Source: Thermoplasmata archaeon (GTDB lineage: Archaea > Thermoplasmatota > Thermoplasmata > Thermoplasmatales > Thermoplasmataceae). From it: DNA of 11,830 nucleotides. This document shows, piece by piece, positions 1 to 7,633 of this stretch. The notes under the pieces are model-generated. The model did no database searches and was not told the DNA's origin. It was given only the letters and a program-made list of their open reading frames with translations. The number at the start of each line of letters is the position of its first letter. The stretch's first letter is position 1. The position numbers were made by a program, and so were the translations under genes. The stretch spans positions 1 to 11,830 of the forward strand of contig JAJZKX010000028.1 of assembly GCA_021850745.1 (NCBI GenBank). The letters run 5' to 3'.

Positions 1-315
1 GGGAATTTAAGCCTGATAAACCATCTGAAAAGGATGGCGGGAGATGGAATAAGACCTTTGGATATGATGATAAAGGCACCATCGGTGAAGCAGGAACCTC
101 ACAAACTTCGGTTGTGGGAGATGTCAGTGGGAGGCAGAAATGACATGCATCATAGCAAGGTTAAATCCCTCACCCTGAAATATAAAATATCCGCAATGGA
201 CAACTCGAAATGCAGAGATCAGGAAATACAGATGAAGCACTGTAAAGGTGACTTATCAGTCGAAGTCATAGTAACAACTGATCAATGGGCGGTAAATCCA
301 TCGAACTTAATGTAA
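1..315 (+). CDS. 3' end of an ORF entering from the left edge, tentatively the TnpB C-terminus of an IS200/IS605-type element
   Basis: This frame is open from the first base to a TAA at 313-315, about 104 codons, so the start lies outside the window. Residues encoded at about 34-111 read GDGIRPLDMM followed by APSVKQEPHKL. That resembles the tail of many archaeal TnpB (IS200/IS605, IS607) proteins, where a 'RPL/PLE' stretch and a 'KQE' motif follow the last RuvC segment. The RuvC core and zinc finger are not in the window, so identity rests on this short tail. Downstream of KQEP the sequence has no family resemblance that I can see and may be a read-through extension into element-end DNA. A second frame (3-143, ending TGA) is also open, so the reading frame is not certain. 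TnpB is an RNA-guided nuclease linked to transposon maintenance. The neighbouring toxin-antitoxin pair fits an accessory region. Confidence 0.35.
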   Translation, partial: GNLSLINHLKRMAGDGIRPLDMMIKAPSVKQEPHKLRLWEMSVGGRNDMHHSKVKSLTLKYKISAMDNSKCRDQEIQMKHCKGDLSVEVIVTTDQWAVNPSNLM

Positions 316-501
316 TGCTGTAATAGCGACAGGGAAAGGTATTATCTCTCATTTTTCATGAATTAGGATGTAACCGAAGGCGATGCAGGGGGACTGGCAG
401 ATACATGTCGGAAGAGTTAAATAAAGGATCTAGGACAATGGATGAGCAATTATCATGGCATCACAATAAATTAAAATAAGGCACACTCAGGCATCCTCAA
501 C
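316..501. other. Non-coding stretch between the ORF end and the toxin gene
   Basis: No convincing gene is visible. A short frame at 405-479 (24 codons from ATG, read MSEELNKGSRT at its start) has no recognisable relatives and no visible promoter. If the upstream frame is a tnpB, this is where the element's right end and its guide RNA would be expected, but I cannot define a boundary or hairpin confidently. Confidence 0.4.
464..481 (-). terminator. T-rich stretch downstream of abiEii, possible archaeal terminator
   Basis: Read on the minus strand, this is a run dominated by T (CTTATTTTAATTTATT) lying about 20-40 bases after the abiEii stop. Archaeal RNA polymerase commonly terminates at such T-rich tracts without a hairpin. 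The position fits the end of the abiE operon. The assignment rests on composition and position only. Confidence 0.35.
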
Positions 502-1302
502 TCAATGAAGAATCTTTATCAGGTTGTCTCTAAGTTCATCGAGCATCACTTCTAGGTCGGGTAGCTCTTCAGTAGTAAGGCGCGTCAGCCCAGCCTCCAG
601 ATAACGCTTTAGATTATCACTTAGATGTTCAGGAAAAAACTGATCTATACCGCCGTAATTGACTCCCTTGGACTGGCATTTCCTTGTAAACAATTCCATT
701 ATATGATCTGATCTGAAATGAACAGTCTTCAACAATTTCCAAACATCATAGTAATCCCTTAGTTTACCCCGCTGTAGTATTGCCCTGATCTTCTCGCTGA
801 GGATGTTTTCAATTGAGTATGAAAGTATTGAAAAATTGGAATAGTCATATTCTTTCGGAACATCTTTTCTTATAACTGGGCCCACGAAGTTTTCGCTGGA
901 AAATTCTATCTTCACGGTGTTCTTGCTAATCGGTCCTTCGTATTGAAGTCTGAATTGAAGGTAATTAGGGTTAGAGTAGACATTTCCGAGAACGCGGGAC
1001 TGCACACCGGAAATTTCCTGCAGTATGGATGGTAATTCAGAAATTTGACTTTCTCCAATCGCCTTAACTTCAGTCCCTTCAGTCAAAGTGAAATCCAGGT
1101 CTTCTGAGAATCGCCATCTGCCAGGGAAATATACCTTTGAAAGTGCAGTGCCTCCCTTTAATGAAACTTTCAAGGAGAGTTGACTGGAAGAGATAGCATG
1201 GAGTACCAAACCGAGAACGTAGTCTTTTTCAACCAAATCAAGCGAAATATTCCTCATTCTTGCCTCCCGCCTCAATTCCTGTTTGGAAATCACTGTACCC
1301 AC
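502..1302 (-). CDS. abiEii: AbiEii/AbiGii-type nucleotidyltransferase toxin (type IV toxin-antitoxin)
   Basis: This 266-residue protein has the DNA polymerase beta-like nucleotidyltransferase layout of AbiEii toxins. The N-terminal segment (about 5-31, ending LVEKDYVLG) is typical of the family. The catalytic loop GGTALSK is at residues 50-56. The metal-binding acidic pair lies in SEDLD at 66-70 (D68, D70), and a third acidic position is likely in KIEFS at about 131-135 (E133). The family's C-terminal signature, EKIRAILQR then RDYYDV, spans about 170-187. No key residue is missing and the length is normal, so the toxin looks intact. The family uses an NTP to inactivate a cellular target; for characterised relatives tRNA modification has been shown. 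The ATG at 1302 lies inside the last codons of abiEi, a 13-base overlap that implies coupled translation. Known systems act in phage defence by abortive infection or in plasmid stability. Confidence 0.93.
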   Translation of the reverse strand: MGTVISKQELRREARMRNISLDLVEKDYVLGLVLHAISSSQLSLKVSLKGGTALSKVYFPGRWRFSEDLDFTLTEGTEVKAIGESQISELPSILQEISGVQSRVLGNVYSNPNYLQFRLQYEGPISKNTVKIEFSSENFVGPVIRKDVPKEYDYSNFSILSYSIENILSEKIRAILQRGKLRDYYDVWKLLKTVHFRSDHIMELFTRKCQSKGVNYGGIDQFFPEHLSDNLKRYLEAGLTRLTTEELPDLEVMLDELRDNLIKILH

Positions 1303-2114
1303 TTCTCAGAATCGATGCTTACGTTGACTACAATTTTCCATTTTTCAATTATCTTACCGGTACGCTTTGCGGTGGGGTCAAGGAGAGAATAGCCACTAGA
1401 AACATCGACGTATTTCATCAACTGTACCAGTTGTTTTATGTTCAGGTGATCCGATATATATCCAAGTCTCTTTAGGACTGCACGATTCCCAATTTTTTCT
1501 GACATTGATGCCAATTTTGAAAAGTCAAGTTCGTTTTTTCCAAAAAAAATTGCCCTAGCTACCTCTTCCACACCTTCGCAATATTCTGGATGATCAAGAC
1601 AGTCAACAATCGTCTTTTCCTTGGAGGATACCAGAACTTTCTGATTTTCAATTTTCGTTTCCATAATTCCGAAGAACTTTCTGGGAACAACTGTAATAAA
1701 TTTTATTTTGTTATCAAGTACTATGCGGGACCTGTGAGGTTCTTGCGTTGCGACGTATACCATCGACGGAGTTTTGTCAGTCAGTCCGTGGAAATTTAGG
1801 GCGCTGAGATATCCTATATAGTACGGATCTGCTAAGAATGAGGCTATTGTGAAGCTGTGTAATGTGTAATTTTCAGACCCACTATTTCCTGCTTCTAGGG
1901 GGACAATGAGATACATTCCGTTCTTTATCTTTAGTATCCATTTCTTTCGTGATAAGCTATCAATGAGGCTTCTTGGATTGCTATCATACGCCTGCAAATC
2001 CTTGGGAGTGAAGAATATATGGCCCTTATAGCTCAGATCTGAGAGTATGTTTGCCTCTCTGTTTGAAAGTGTTCTACTATATTGACTTTGCATTTTACGG
2101 TCATTCAGACGCAT
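1290..2114 (-). CDS. abiEi: AbiEi-type antitoxin / transcriptional autorepressor
   Basis: The protein is 274 residues from the chosen ATG. Residues about 17-72 form a winged-helix region (LSNREANILSDL, then FFTPKDL, then WILKIKNGMYLIVP). The central segment YYIGYLSALNFHGL at 98-111 and the later KEKTIVDCLDHPEYC at 165-179 are hallmarks of AbiEi proteins. The family neutralises AbiEii without forming a stable complex (type IV) and represses its own operon through the N-terminal domain. The frame stays open upstream to another ATG at 2216, but those 34 extra residues do not look like an AbiEi start, and a TATA-like box (2141-2150) would fall inside them, so I prefer 2114; ATG at 2093 is also possible. 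The gene is first in the operon and overlaps the toxin gene. Family identity is well supported; the exact start is inferred. Confidence 0.9.
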   Translation of the reverse strand: MRLNDRKMQSQYSRTLSNREANILSDLSYKGHIFFTPKDLQAYDSNPRSLIDSLSRKKWILKIKNGMYLIVPLEAGNSGSENYTLHSFTIASFLADPYYIGYLSALNFHGLTDKTPSMVYVATQEPHRSRIVLDNKIKFITVVPRKFFGIMETKIENQKVLVSSKEKTIVDCLDHPEYCEGVEEVARAIFFGKNELDFSKLASMSEKIGNRAVLKRLGYISDHLNIKQLVQLMKYVDVSSGYSLLDPTAKRTGKIIEKWKIVVNVSIDSEKWVQ

Positions 2115-2140
2115 ATTGCTAAGACAGTATAGGTGAATGG

Positions 2141-2150
2141 AATATAATAA
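2141..2150 (-). promoter_or_regulatory. TATA box for the abiE operon
   Basis: The minus strand reads TTATTATATT here. Its centre is about 30 bases before the ATG at 2114, which predicts a transcript with a leader of only a few bases. No Shine-Dalgarno sequence is visible before that ATG, in keeping with a nearly leaderless message. An AbiEi-type repressor would be expected to bind close to this box, but I see no clear inverted repeat to name as operator. Confidence 0.45.
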
Positions 2151-2226
2151 GTATGCCGTTTCTTCTTCTTTTGTTTGAGGAATTTCATACTGAAAACACT
2201 TATGAAAAGATTTCAATGCATTTTAC

Positions 2227-2352
2227 TTATTTGAACTCCTCTCCAATTTAACCCATAGATACCAGACCTTTGAACAGGTCAGTAATCTTATCGGCTTCCT
2301 ATGGAACATCTGCAAAATATTCTGTACCTCGTGTTTCAACGGTCCTCTCCAT
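2227..2352 (-). pseudogene. Decayed small gene with two internal stop codons
   Basis: From an ATG at 2352 the minus strand reads MERTVETRGTEYFADVP, a TAG stop (2301-2299), then EADKITDLFKGLVSMG, a TAA stop (2250-2248), then IGEEFK and a final TAA (2229-2227). All three pieces are in one frame, and the composition (alternating acidic and hydrophobic residues, a likely amphipathic helix) looks coding rather than random. Single-base changes could account for each stop. An AT-rich TATA-like box lies upstream at 2381-2391. The restored product would be about 40 residues. I do not recognise a family. It lies directly upstream of abiEi on the same strand and could be a remnant of an older small gene in this accessory segment. 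Chance similarity to coding sequence cannot be excluded. Confidence 0.3.
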
Positions 2353-2805
2353 CTTTGGCAACTAAAATATAGCTATTATTGTATATATTATTTTTAGCGA
2401 GTTCCGATAGCAAGAACTGTCAGGGATATGCGTTCATGTTCTTGAGGATAGTTCCTTGTAAACTCGTATAAGTCCCTCATCTTTCATTAAATTATCTATT
2501 CAGAAAATCATGTTGCGTATAAGGACTCCCGGAACATGTCAATCAGAGGATAAAGCGCAGGCAACTACTGGTGGAACTACCATCCTTATGCTCTTGATTT
2601 TGCGTAAAACAATTACGGGATGATAATATCCGGCTATGATTTCCACCCACCTTAGTTTCCAGTTTTTGGTGGCTAATTACGTGATATCCAACGATTATGA
2701 AACTTCTTGGCTTAGCTAAATCTCGTGTTCCATTCTTTTAGACTCTTTCCTCTGTTTCTATTTGTTTTGTATGATTTAGTTTTCTGGTTCAAACATACAC
2801 AAAGG
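2353..2805. other. Long intergenic stretch without an intact gene
   Basis: No open frame of useful length is present on either strand. A plus-strand stretch at 2554-2604 reads GNYWWNYHPYALDFA before a stop, followed in frame by NNYGMIISGYDFHPP and another stop. This is aromatic-rich and faintly like fragments of archaeal surface proteins, but it is too short to assign. The region probably holds eroded coding DNA plus the upstream control region of the giant surface protein gene. Confidence 0.45.
2381..2391 (-). promoter_or_regulatory. TATA-like box upstream of the decayed small gene
   Basis: The minus strand reads ATAATATATAC. Its centre is about 34 bases before the ATG at 2352, which would give a leader of about 8 bases. 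The match to an archaeal TATA box is good, but its only visible gene is broken, so it may be a leftover promoter. Confidence 0.35.
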
Positions 2806-2815
2806 TATTTTTATA
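2806..2815 (+). promoter_or_regulatory. TATA box of the giant surface protein gene
   Basis: The sequence TATTTTTATA ends 22 bases before the TTG start at 2837. The centre of TTTTTATA (2808-2815) is about 25-26 bases from that TTG. Because archaeal transcription starts about that far from the TATA centre, the message is probably leaderless and begins at or next to the start codon. No Shine-Dalgarno sequence is needed or seen. Confidence 0.6.
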
Positions 2816-2836
2816 CATCTACAATATGGAAATAGG

Positions 2837-5800
2837 TTGACCCATTCCAGAAAAATATTGGTTGTCTTCGTTTCATTACTTATGATAGGCTCCGCCATAA
2901 CCATTATAACTGCAAATGGTTTCAATGATAATCATCAAAAGCAATATTCCAAGAATTCATCATTAACTGCAAAAGTAATTTTAAAAAATTCATCCCGCCT
3001 ATTTTCATCTCAGGTAGCGCAAATGGCCAACTATTCTCCAGAAGCAAGCTTCCAATTTATAGAAACCGGTCTCCCTGTGGGAACTCAATGGTCAGTAACA
3101 TTGGATAATACCACACTTAAGACTGATGGCACTTCTATAGATTTCAACATAGTAAGTGGTGTGTATAATTATTCCGTTTCAAATTCCCTGAACTTCTTCT
3201 CTCCAGAATCAGTTGGTACTGTCAACACTTCAAATGAAGTGCAAATAGTTCAATACTATGGTTACCTTCACACATCAGGTTTTGTAAATATTTCATCTGG
3301 CAATGTTTCACAGAATCCAGGTTCCGATTTGAACAGTTATGTTATTCCAAATGGAATTTTTGATAACTATTCACGTTCCATAATAGTCGCTTCTTATGGA
3401 AATGATAGCATTGTATCATTGAATGCCAGTAATTATCATGTCAACGGTTTCCTGACCGTAGACGGAAGTCCAGGAGGTCTGGCATTAAATCCAAATGGTA
3501 CCATTTATGTCACGACATCAAATCAGCTCCTGGTAATTTCACAGAATTTTCATATCAGAGCTGTTATTAATATATCATACTCAAGCGTGACATCTGTTGC
3601 ATATAATAAATTCTCAGGGTTAATATTCGTTGGAACTTACTCCAACGGCACATATGTCTTTAACTCTACTACACTCAGGCAGGTAGAACATCTGAACGGG
3701 CTTGATATCCTCAGCACACAGGGATTCGCCATAGACAACATAAATCACATGACACTGGCAGCAGATTTTCTCAATGACAGCATATGGTTCATTAAGGGCT
3801 ATATTCCAGTTTCATTCAGTTCATCCGTTGGAATACCGATCTCAATTCTTTTTGGTCCTAATTTCCATAACCTGCTTATTTCCACCTTCCCTACGAAGGG
3901 TTATTCACTTTTCTCTTTGAATATTCATACTGGATCTGTTAATCCAATAGGGGGAGTTCCCTGGGGAATGGCAATGACGTTCGACAACGAGACAGGGAGC
4001 CCCTTCGTTTCTGATATTTCCAGCAATGGAATTGTGCCAATCAATTACCAACATAACTCAGGCCTTGAAATCATGAGGACTTCTTATGAACCTTATTTTG
4101 TTATTTTTGATCCTCTGACAAATACCATCGTTTCTGGCGGTATATATTCCAACAGCCTCTCGCTCATGAACTTCTCAATGGTACCTGTAAACATTACTTT
4201 CAGGGCACAGGGCTTACCTGAGGGTGTGGATTGGGGCATTGAAATTAATGGATACAATGTAAGCACATCCAACTCCTCTATTACTCTACAGGTTTTGCCT
4301 GGAATGTTAAATTATACTGTTATCAGTCCTTCGGGTTACATGACAAATATTACTGGTCATACTGTTGTAACTGCATTTAATTTCAGTGTTATCATTCATT
4401 TTCACAGGTTATTTGCTGTGAATTTTCTTGAAACTGGAATCCCAACCGGTACATCTTGGAGCGTAAAAATTAACGGTGAACTTCATTCAGCCACCACAGA
4501 TGTAATAGAAGTAAACCTGACTGCTGGAAATTATACCTATTTTATCAACAGCAGTATTTCATATCTAGCAGCTCTTTCTCATGGAATAGTTGAGATCTCT
4601 GGGAATGTAAACTTCACCGTTTTATTTTCAAAAGAATTACATATAGTTGAATTCGTTTCGCACAACTTGCCCTCTGGTCATATCTGGTCAGCAAAGATAG
4701 ATGGTAGACTGTTTTTTACAGATAATTCAAGCCTTTACCTTAATGTAACAGAAGGTCAATGGAATTATAGCATAAGTCCTGTCCCAGGCTATATTCCGGC
4801 TCCCGCTAAATCCACCTTCTCTGTATCCAGCAATGCTACAATCGTGAATATATCATGGTCACCAGTTCTGTTCGGCGTAAAGATATCTGAAATTGGGCTG
4901 CCAGCTGGAATAACCTGGGGCGTCACCGTAGGAAGCTATTCAGCAGTTACAAGCAGTTCCGAAATTGATTTTTACGAACCCAACGGAACATACATCTTGC
5001 ACCCATTTACCACAAATGGTGACTATTCAGCTGATATGATTCAATTTACAGTTAAAGACGGTGGCGTTAAACTGAATGTAACTTTCTCTCCCGTTCTATA
5101 CAGGGTTTATTTTATAAGCCAAAATTATTCGGGGATCTGGTACGTAAATCTGTCCGATGGAAAATCCTCCGGGCCAATCAATGGCTCTTCCTACGCCTTT
5201 TCTTTGTTTAATGGGTCCTACCAGTTCACAATATCAGCGGCAGACAAAGTTTACAGGCCATCCACTTCATCTGGCTCATTTTCAGTGAATGGAACTTTAT
5301 TGACTGAATCAATTAACTTCCTGAAAGTAAAGTACATGGTCACATTTTATGAATCAGGTTTGCCTCCCGGCACACCATGGTATGTGAATCTTACAAATGG
5401 AATGAAGTCAGGACAAATCACTGGAACATCACATACATTTTTATTGATCAATGGCTCATACGCTTACTCAATAGCAACCTTTAACAAAATATACAAAGCA
5501 TCTGATTCTTCGGGTACTTTCAATGTGGATGGTGCATCCATAAATAAAACTGCAAGTTTTATTGAGGTGAATTACACAGTATATTTCAAGGAAGCTGGCC
5601 TGCCCGCAGGGGTTGGCTGGTACATTGGCCTCAGCAACGGTATTAATTCCGGGATTATATCTGGAAACTCTTACAACTTCTCCTTAACCAATGGTTCTTA
5701 TACTTACATTATCAGGTCGTCAAACAATGAATTTCGCCCAATAATTTCTTCCGGATCATTTCGTGTATCAGGTATTGGTGAAAACATTACAATAGGGTTT

Positions 5801-7630
5801 ATGGAGATAACCTTTGGTCTATCAGTGAAAATTTCTAATTTAGGTAATGGAACAAGCTGGTCGTTATATGTTAATGGCAATCTGGTGAAGGAAAATACAA
5901 GTGCAAATAATTATTCGATATCTCTCCCAAATGGTACATATTCGATTGAAGTTCTGAGCTCCAGCAGGGACTACTATCCTGTATATTTCAATGTAGAAAT
6001 TAATGGCAACAATGTATCAAACACAATCGCTTTAAGTCCAGTTCTTTATGAAGTTATGATAGATGAATCAGGGCTTCCCAGTAACACTTTCTGGCAGATA
6101 GTCCTTTCCAATGGGAAAGTCGTCAGTAGCAATTCTTCAGGCATAGATGTTTACTTGATGAATGGAACATACAATATTACGTACTCAACCGGAAATCATA
6201 TCTACAGGGGCTCTGAGCTCACAGTTATGGTAAGTGGCACCAGTGAAATAGTAAATGTAACCTTCACTAAAGTCACCTATGGTGTATCATTCAATATCAC
6301 TGGTCAATACATTCCAGGGGAATGGTATCTTATTATTTCAGGAAACGATACTATTGGGCCAAATACTGGGAACATCACCATTTATCTTTCAAATGGTACG
6401 TACTCGTTTAAAGCAGTCCCAATGAATAGTTCATGGTATTATTTTAGCGGCAATCTTCATGTGGAGGGTTCCGGCATGGCCGTTTCGGTGTCCTTCAAGC
6501 CGGTACTTTATAATGTGAATTTCACCATTGTTTCGCCTTCAGGTATGAAGGTATGGCATTTAGAAATTTCCGGCCAGAACTACACGATACATGGAAGTTC
6601 ATTTAAGGTTGCCATACAGAATGGTACTTATCGGTATGTGATTTCAGGCATCAGAGGGTATGAGACCTATATTTCGAATGTAGTTGTTTCAGGAAGAAAC
6701 CAGACATTGAAACTAATCATTCCAGAACTTCGATATTACATATCATTCATAACCAACCTGAATTCAGGAACTCATTGGAATATTTCTATATCCAGTAGAT
6801 ATAACTATTCATCGTCAAATAGTTCTCTGATTATAAGCCTCCCGGATGGAACATACAATTACTTTGCCACATCGTCAGGATACGAAAATGTTCGTGGCCA
6901 TTTCACTGTAAATAACCATCCCGTTGATGTAAATGTTCACTTTAAAAGCAGTTTGCATAGGGTAAGATTTTTGGAAAATGGACTCCCAAAGGGCACTCTG
7001 TGGTGGGTTAACATAACAGGAATAGCTAATCTCTCATCATCAAATCATGTGATAGTGTTTTTCCTCCACGACGGTTATTACAATTACACTATTTCGCATT
7101 TTAAAGGATACCTCAGCAAACAGTCAGGAAATCTCACAGTGAACAAAAGAAGCGTTGTGCTTCACATTCACTTTATTCATATTATCAACACTCGTTACTC
7201 TGTATCATTTGTGGAATTTTTGCCAGCGGGAGTAAGTGTAAATATAATGATGAATGACTCCATTTTATCCGGTAACGAAATTAACCTTCCAAATGGGACG
7301 TACAATCTGTCGTTAGATCTGACTGGGACTCCATTCAGCAGTCCTATACAGATAATGTTAACTGTAATGGGTGAACCAGTCCAGGTTTTCTTGATTGACA
7401 CACCAATTGCGTTATGGATAGTTGAGATACCAAGTGTTATTCCCCTGCCACCCACGCCATTACCGTGTCCTTTGAATCCACTATCTCCACCCATGCCTGG
7501 ATTCATTACGTGCTGCATCAACTTCCCTCAAATCCCACCCCTTATGAACCCTCCACGTACAGCTCCTCCTCAGTTGGCCCCCAATGATCCCATGACTTTT
7601 GTATGGTTTATCATATTTTCTGTAAATTAG
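2837..7630 (+). CDS. Giant secreted repeat protein with a beta-propeller-like domain (Thermoplasmatales surface protein)
   Basis: The product is 1,597 residues. A signal peptide covers about 6-27 (KILVVFVSLLMIGSAIT). One repeat unit with ETGLPVGTQW follows at about 72-147. Residues about 150-450 resemble YVTN/NHL-type beta-propeller blades, for example VDGSPGGLALNPNGTIYV. From about 451 to 1,515 come fourteen more units of about 75-80 residues, each opening with a strand, a 'GLPxGxxW' turn and 'NG'. Asn-X-Ser/Thr sequons are dense, implying heavy N-glycosylation. The last ~85 residues are proline-rich and end in MTFVWFIIFSVN, with no full membrane helix. The body has no cysteine; all three (C1544, C1559, C1560) are in the tail. 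TTG is chosen as start because an in-frame stop at 2777 leaves no ATG upstream and the TATA spacing fits. Such repeat proteins are common in Thermoplasmatales; a surface, adhesive or envelope role is inferred. Confidence 0.85.
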   Translation: MTHSRKILVVFVSLLMIGSAITIITANGFNDNHQKQYSKNSSLTAKVILKNSSRLFSSQVAQMANYSPEASFQFIETGLPVGTQWSVTLDNTTLKTDGTSIDFNIVSGVYNYSVSNSLNFFSPESVGTVNTSNEVQIVQYYGYLHTSGFVNISSGNVSQNPGSDLNSYVIPNGIFDNYSRSIIVASYGNDSIVSLNASNYHVNGFLTVDGSPGGLALNPNGTIYVTTSNQLLVISQNFHIRAVINISYSSVTSVAYNKFSGLIFVGTYSNGTYVFNSTTLRQVEHLNGLDILSTQGFAIDNINHMTLAADFLNDSIWFIKGYIPVSFSSSVGIPISILFGPNFHNLLISTFPTKGYSLFSLNIHTGSVNPIGGVPWGMAMTFDNETGSPFVSDISSNGIVPINYQHNSGLEIMRTSYEPYFVIFDPLTNTIVSGGIYSNSLSLMNFSMVPVNITFRAQGLPEGVDWGIEINGYNVSTSNSSITLQVLPGMLNYTVISPSGYMTNITGHTVVTAFNFSVIIHFHRLFAVNFLETGIPTGTSWSVKINGELHSATTDVIEVNLTAGNYTYFINSSISYLAALSHGIVEISGNVNFTVLFSKELHIVEFVSHNLPSGHIWSAKIDGRLFFTDNSSLYLNVTEGQWNYSISPVPGYIPAPAKSTFSVSSNATIVNISWSPVLFGVKISEIGLPAGITWGVTVGSYSAVTSSSEIDFYEPNGTYILHPFTTNGDYSADMIQFTVKDGGVKLNVTFSPVLYRVYFISQNYSGIWYVNLSDGKSSGPINGSSYAFSLFNGSYQFTISAADKVYRPSTSSGSFSVNGTLLTESINFLKVKYMVTFYESGLPPGTPWYVNLTNGMKSGQITGTSHTFLLINGSYAYSIATFNKIYKASDSSGTFNVDGASINKTASFIEVNYTVYFKEAGLPAGVGWYIGLSNGINSGIISGNSYNFSLTNGSYTYIIRSSNNEFRPIISSGSFRVSGIGENITIGFMEITFGLSVKISNLGNGTSWSLYVNGNLVKENTSANNYSISLPNGTYSIEVLSSSRDYYPVYFNVEINGNNVSNTIALSPVLYEVMIDESGLPSNTFWQIVLSNGKVVSSNSSGIDVYLMNGTYNITYSTGNHIYRGSELTVMVSGTSEIVNVTFTKVTYGVSFNITGQYIPGEWYLIISGNDTIGPNTGNITIYLSNGTYSFKAVPMNSSWYYFSGNLHVEGSGMAVSVSFKPVLYNVNFTIVSPSGMKVWHLEISGQNYTIHGSSFKVAIQNGTYRYVISGIRGYETYISNVVVSGRNQTLKLIIPELRYYISFITNLNSGTHWNISISSRYNYSSSNSSLIISLPDGTYNYFATSSGYENVRGHFTVNNHPVDVNVHFKSSLHRVRFLENGLPKGTLWWVNITGIANLSSSNHVIVFFLHDGYYNYTISHFKGYLSKQSGNLTVNKRSVVLHIHFIHIINTRYSVSFVEFLPAGVSVNIMMNDSILSGNEINLPNGTYNLSLDLTGTPFSSPIQIMLTVMGEPVQVFLIDTPIALWIVEIPSVIPLPPTPLPCPLNPLSPPMPGFITCCINFPQIPPLMNPPRTAPPQLAPNDPMTFVWFIIFSVN
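3050..3260 (+). repeat. Isolated first copy of the 'GLPxGxxW' repeat unit
   Basis: This segment encodes FQFIETGLPVGTQWSVTLDN and the rest of one unit, ahead of the propeller-like section and separated by about 900 bases from the tandem block at 4187. It keeps the invariant tryptophan and the closing 'GVYNYSV' strand seen in the later copies. Confidence 0.75.
4187..7380 (+). repeat. Fourteen tandem protein-level repeats of about 225-240 bases
   Basis: Unit starts fall near 4187, 4418, 4646, 4874, 5103, 5336, 5576, 5816, 6050, 6281, 6515, 6737, 6962 and 7196. Each encodes a strand, a turn of the form GLPxGxxW, an 'NG' or 'SNG' turn, then a closing 'NGTYxYxI' strand and a final strand, which suggests a small all-beta fold. 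The copies are divergent at DNA level, so they are old, but units starting near 5103, 5336 and 5576 share an extra insert pattern (xxSGxIxGxSYxF). The last unit (7196) has lost the tryptophan. Confidence 0.8.
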
Positions 7631-7633
7631 AAT

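Noticed and set aside
3..143. Alternative frame at the left edge ending GEAGTSQTSVVGDVSGRQK
   Set aside because: It is open for only 46 codons and the competing frame has the better TnpB-like tail; kept as a caveat because the window edge prevents a decision.
2115..2216. Longer N-terminus for AbiEi starting at ATG 2216
   Set aside because: The extra 34 residues do not resemble an AbiEi start and would contain the likely TATA box; ATG 2114 gives a normal family start.
2299..2301. TAG in the small relic as a pyrrolysine codon
   Set aside because: The same frame is also broken by TAA, which pyrrolysine cannot explain, and nothing in the window suggests pyrrolysine use.
4187..7380. Regular ~230-base periodicity as a CRISPR or DNA-level tandem repeat
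   Set aside because: The periodicity is in the encoded protein; the DNA copies are divergent and in one long reading frame.
7195..7521. 108-codon minus-strand frame inside the end of the giant surface protein gene
   Set aside because: It is antisense to a clearly coding frame, Gly-rich only because it mirrors the proline-rich tail, and has no promoter or recognisable domain.
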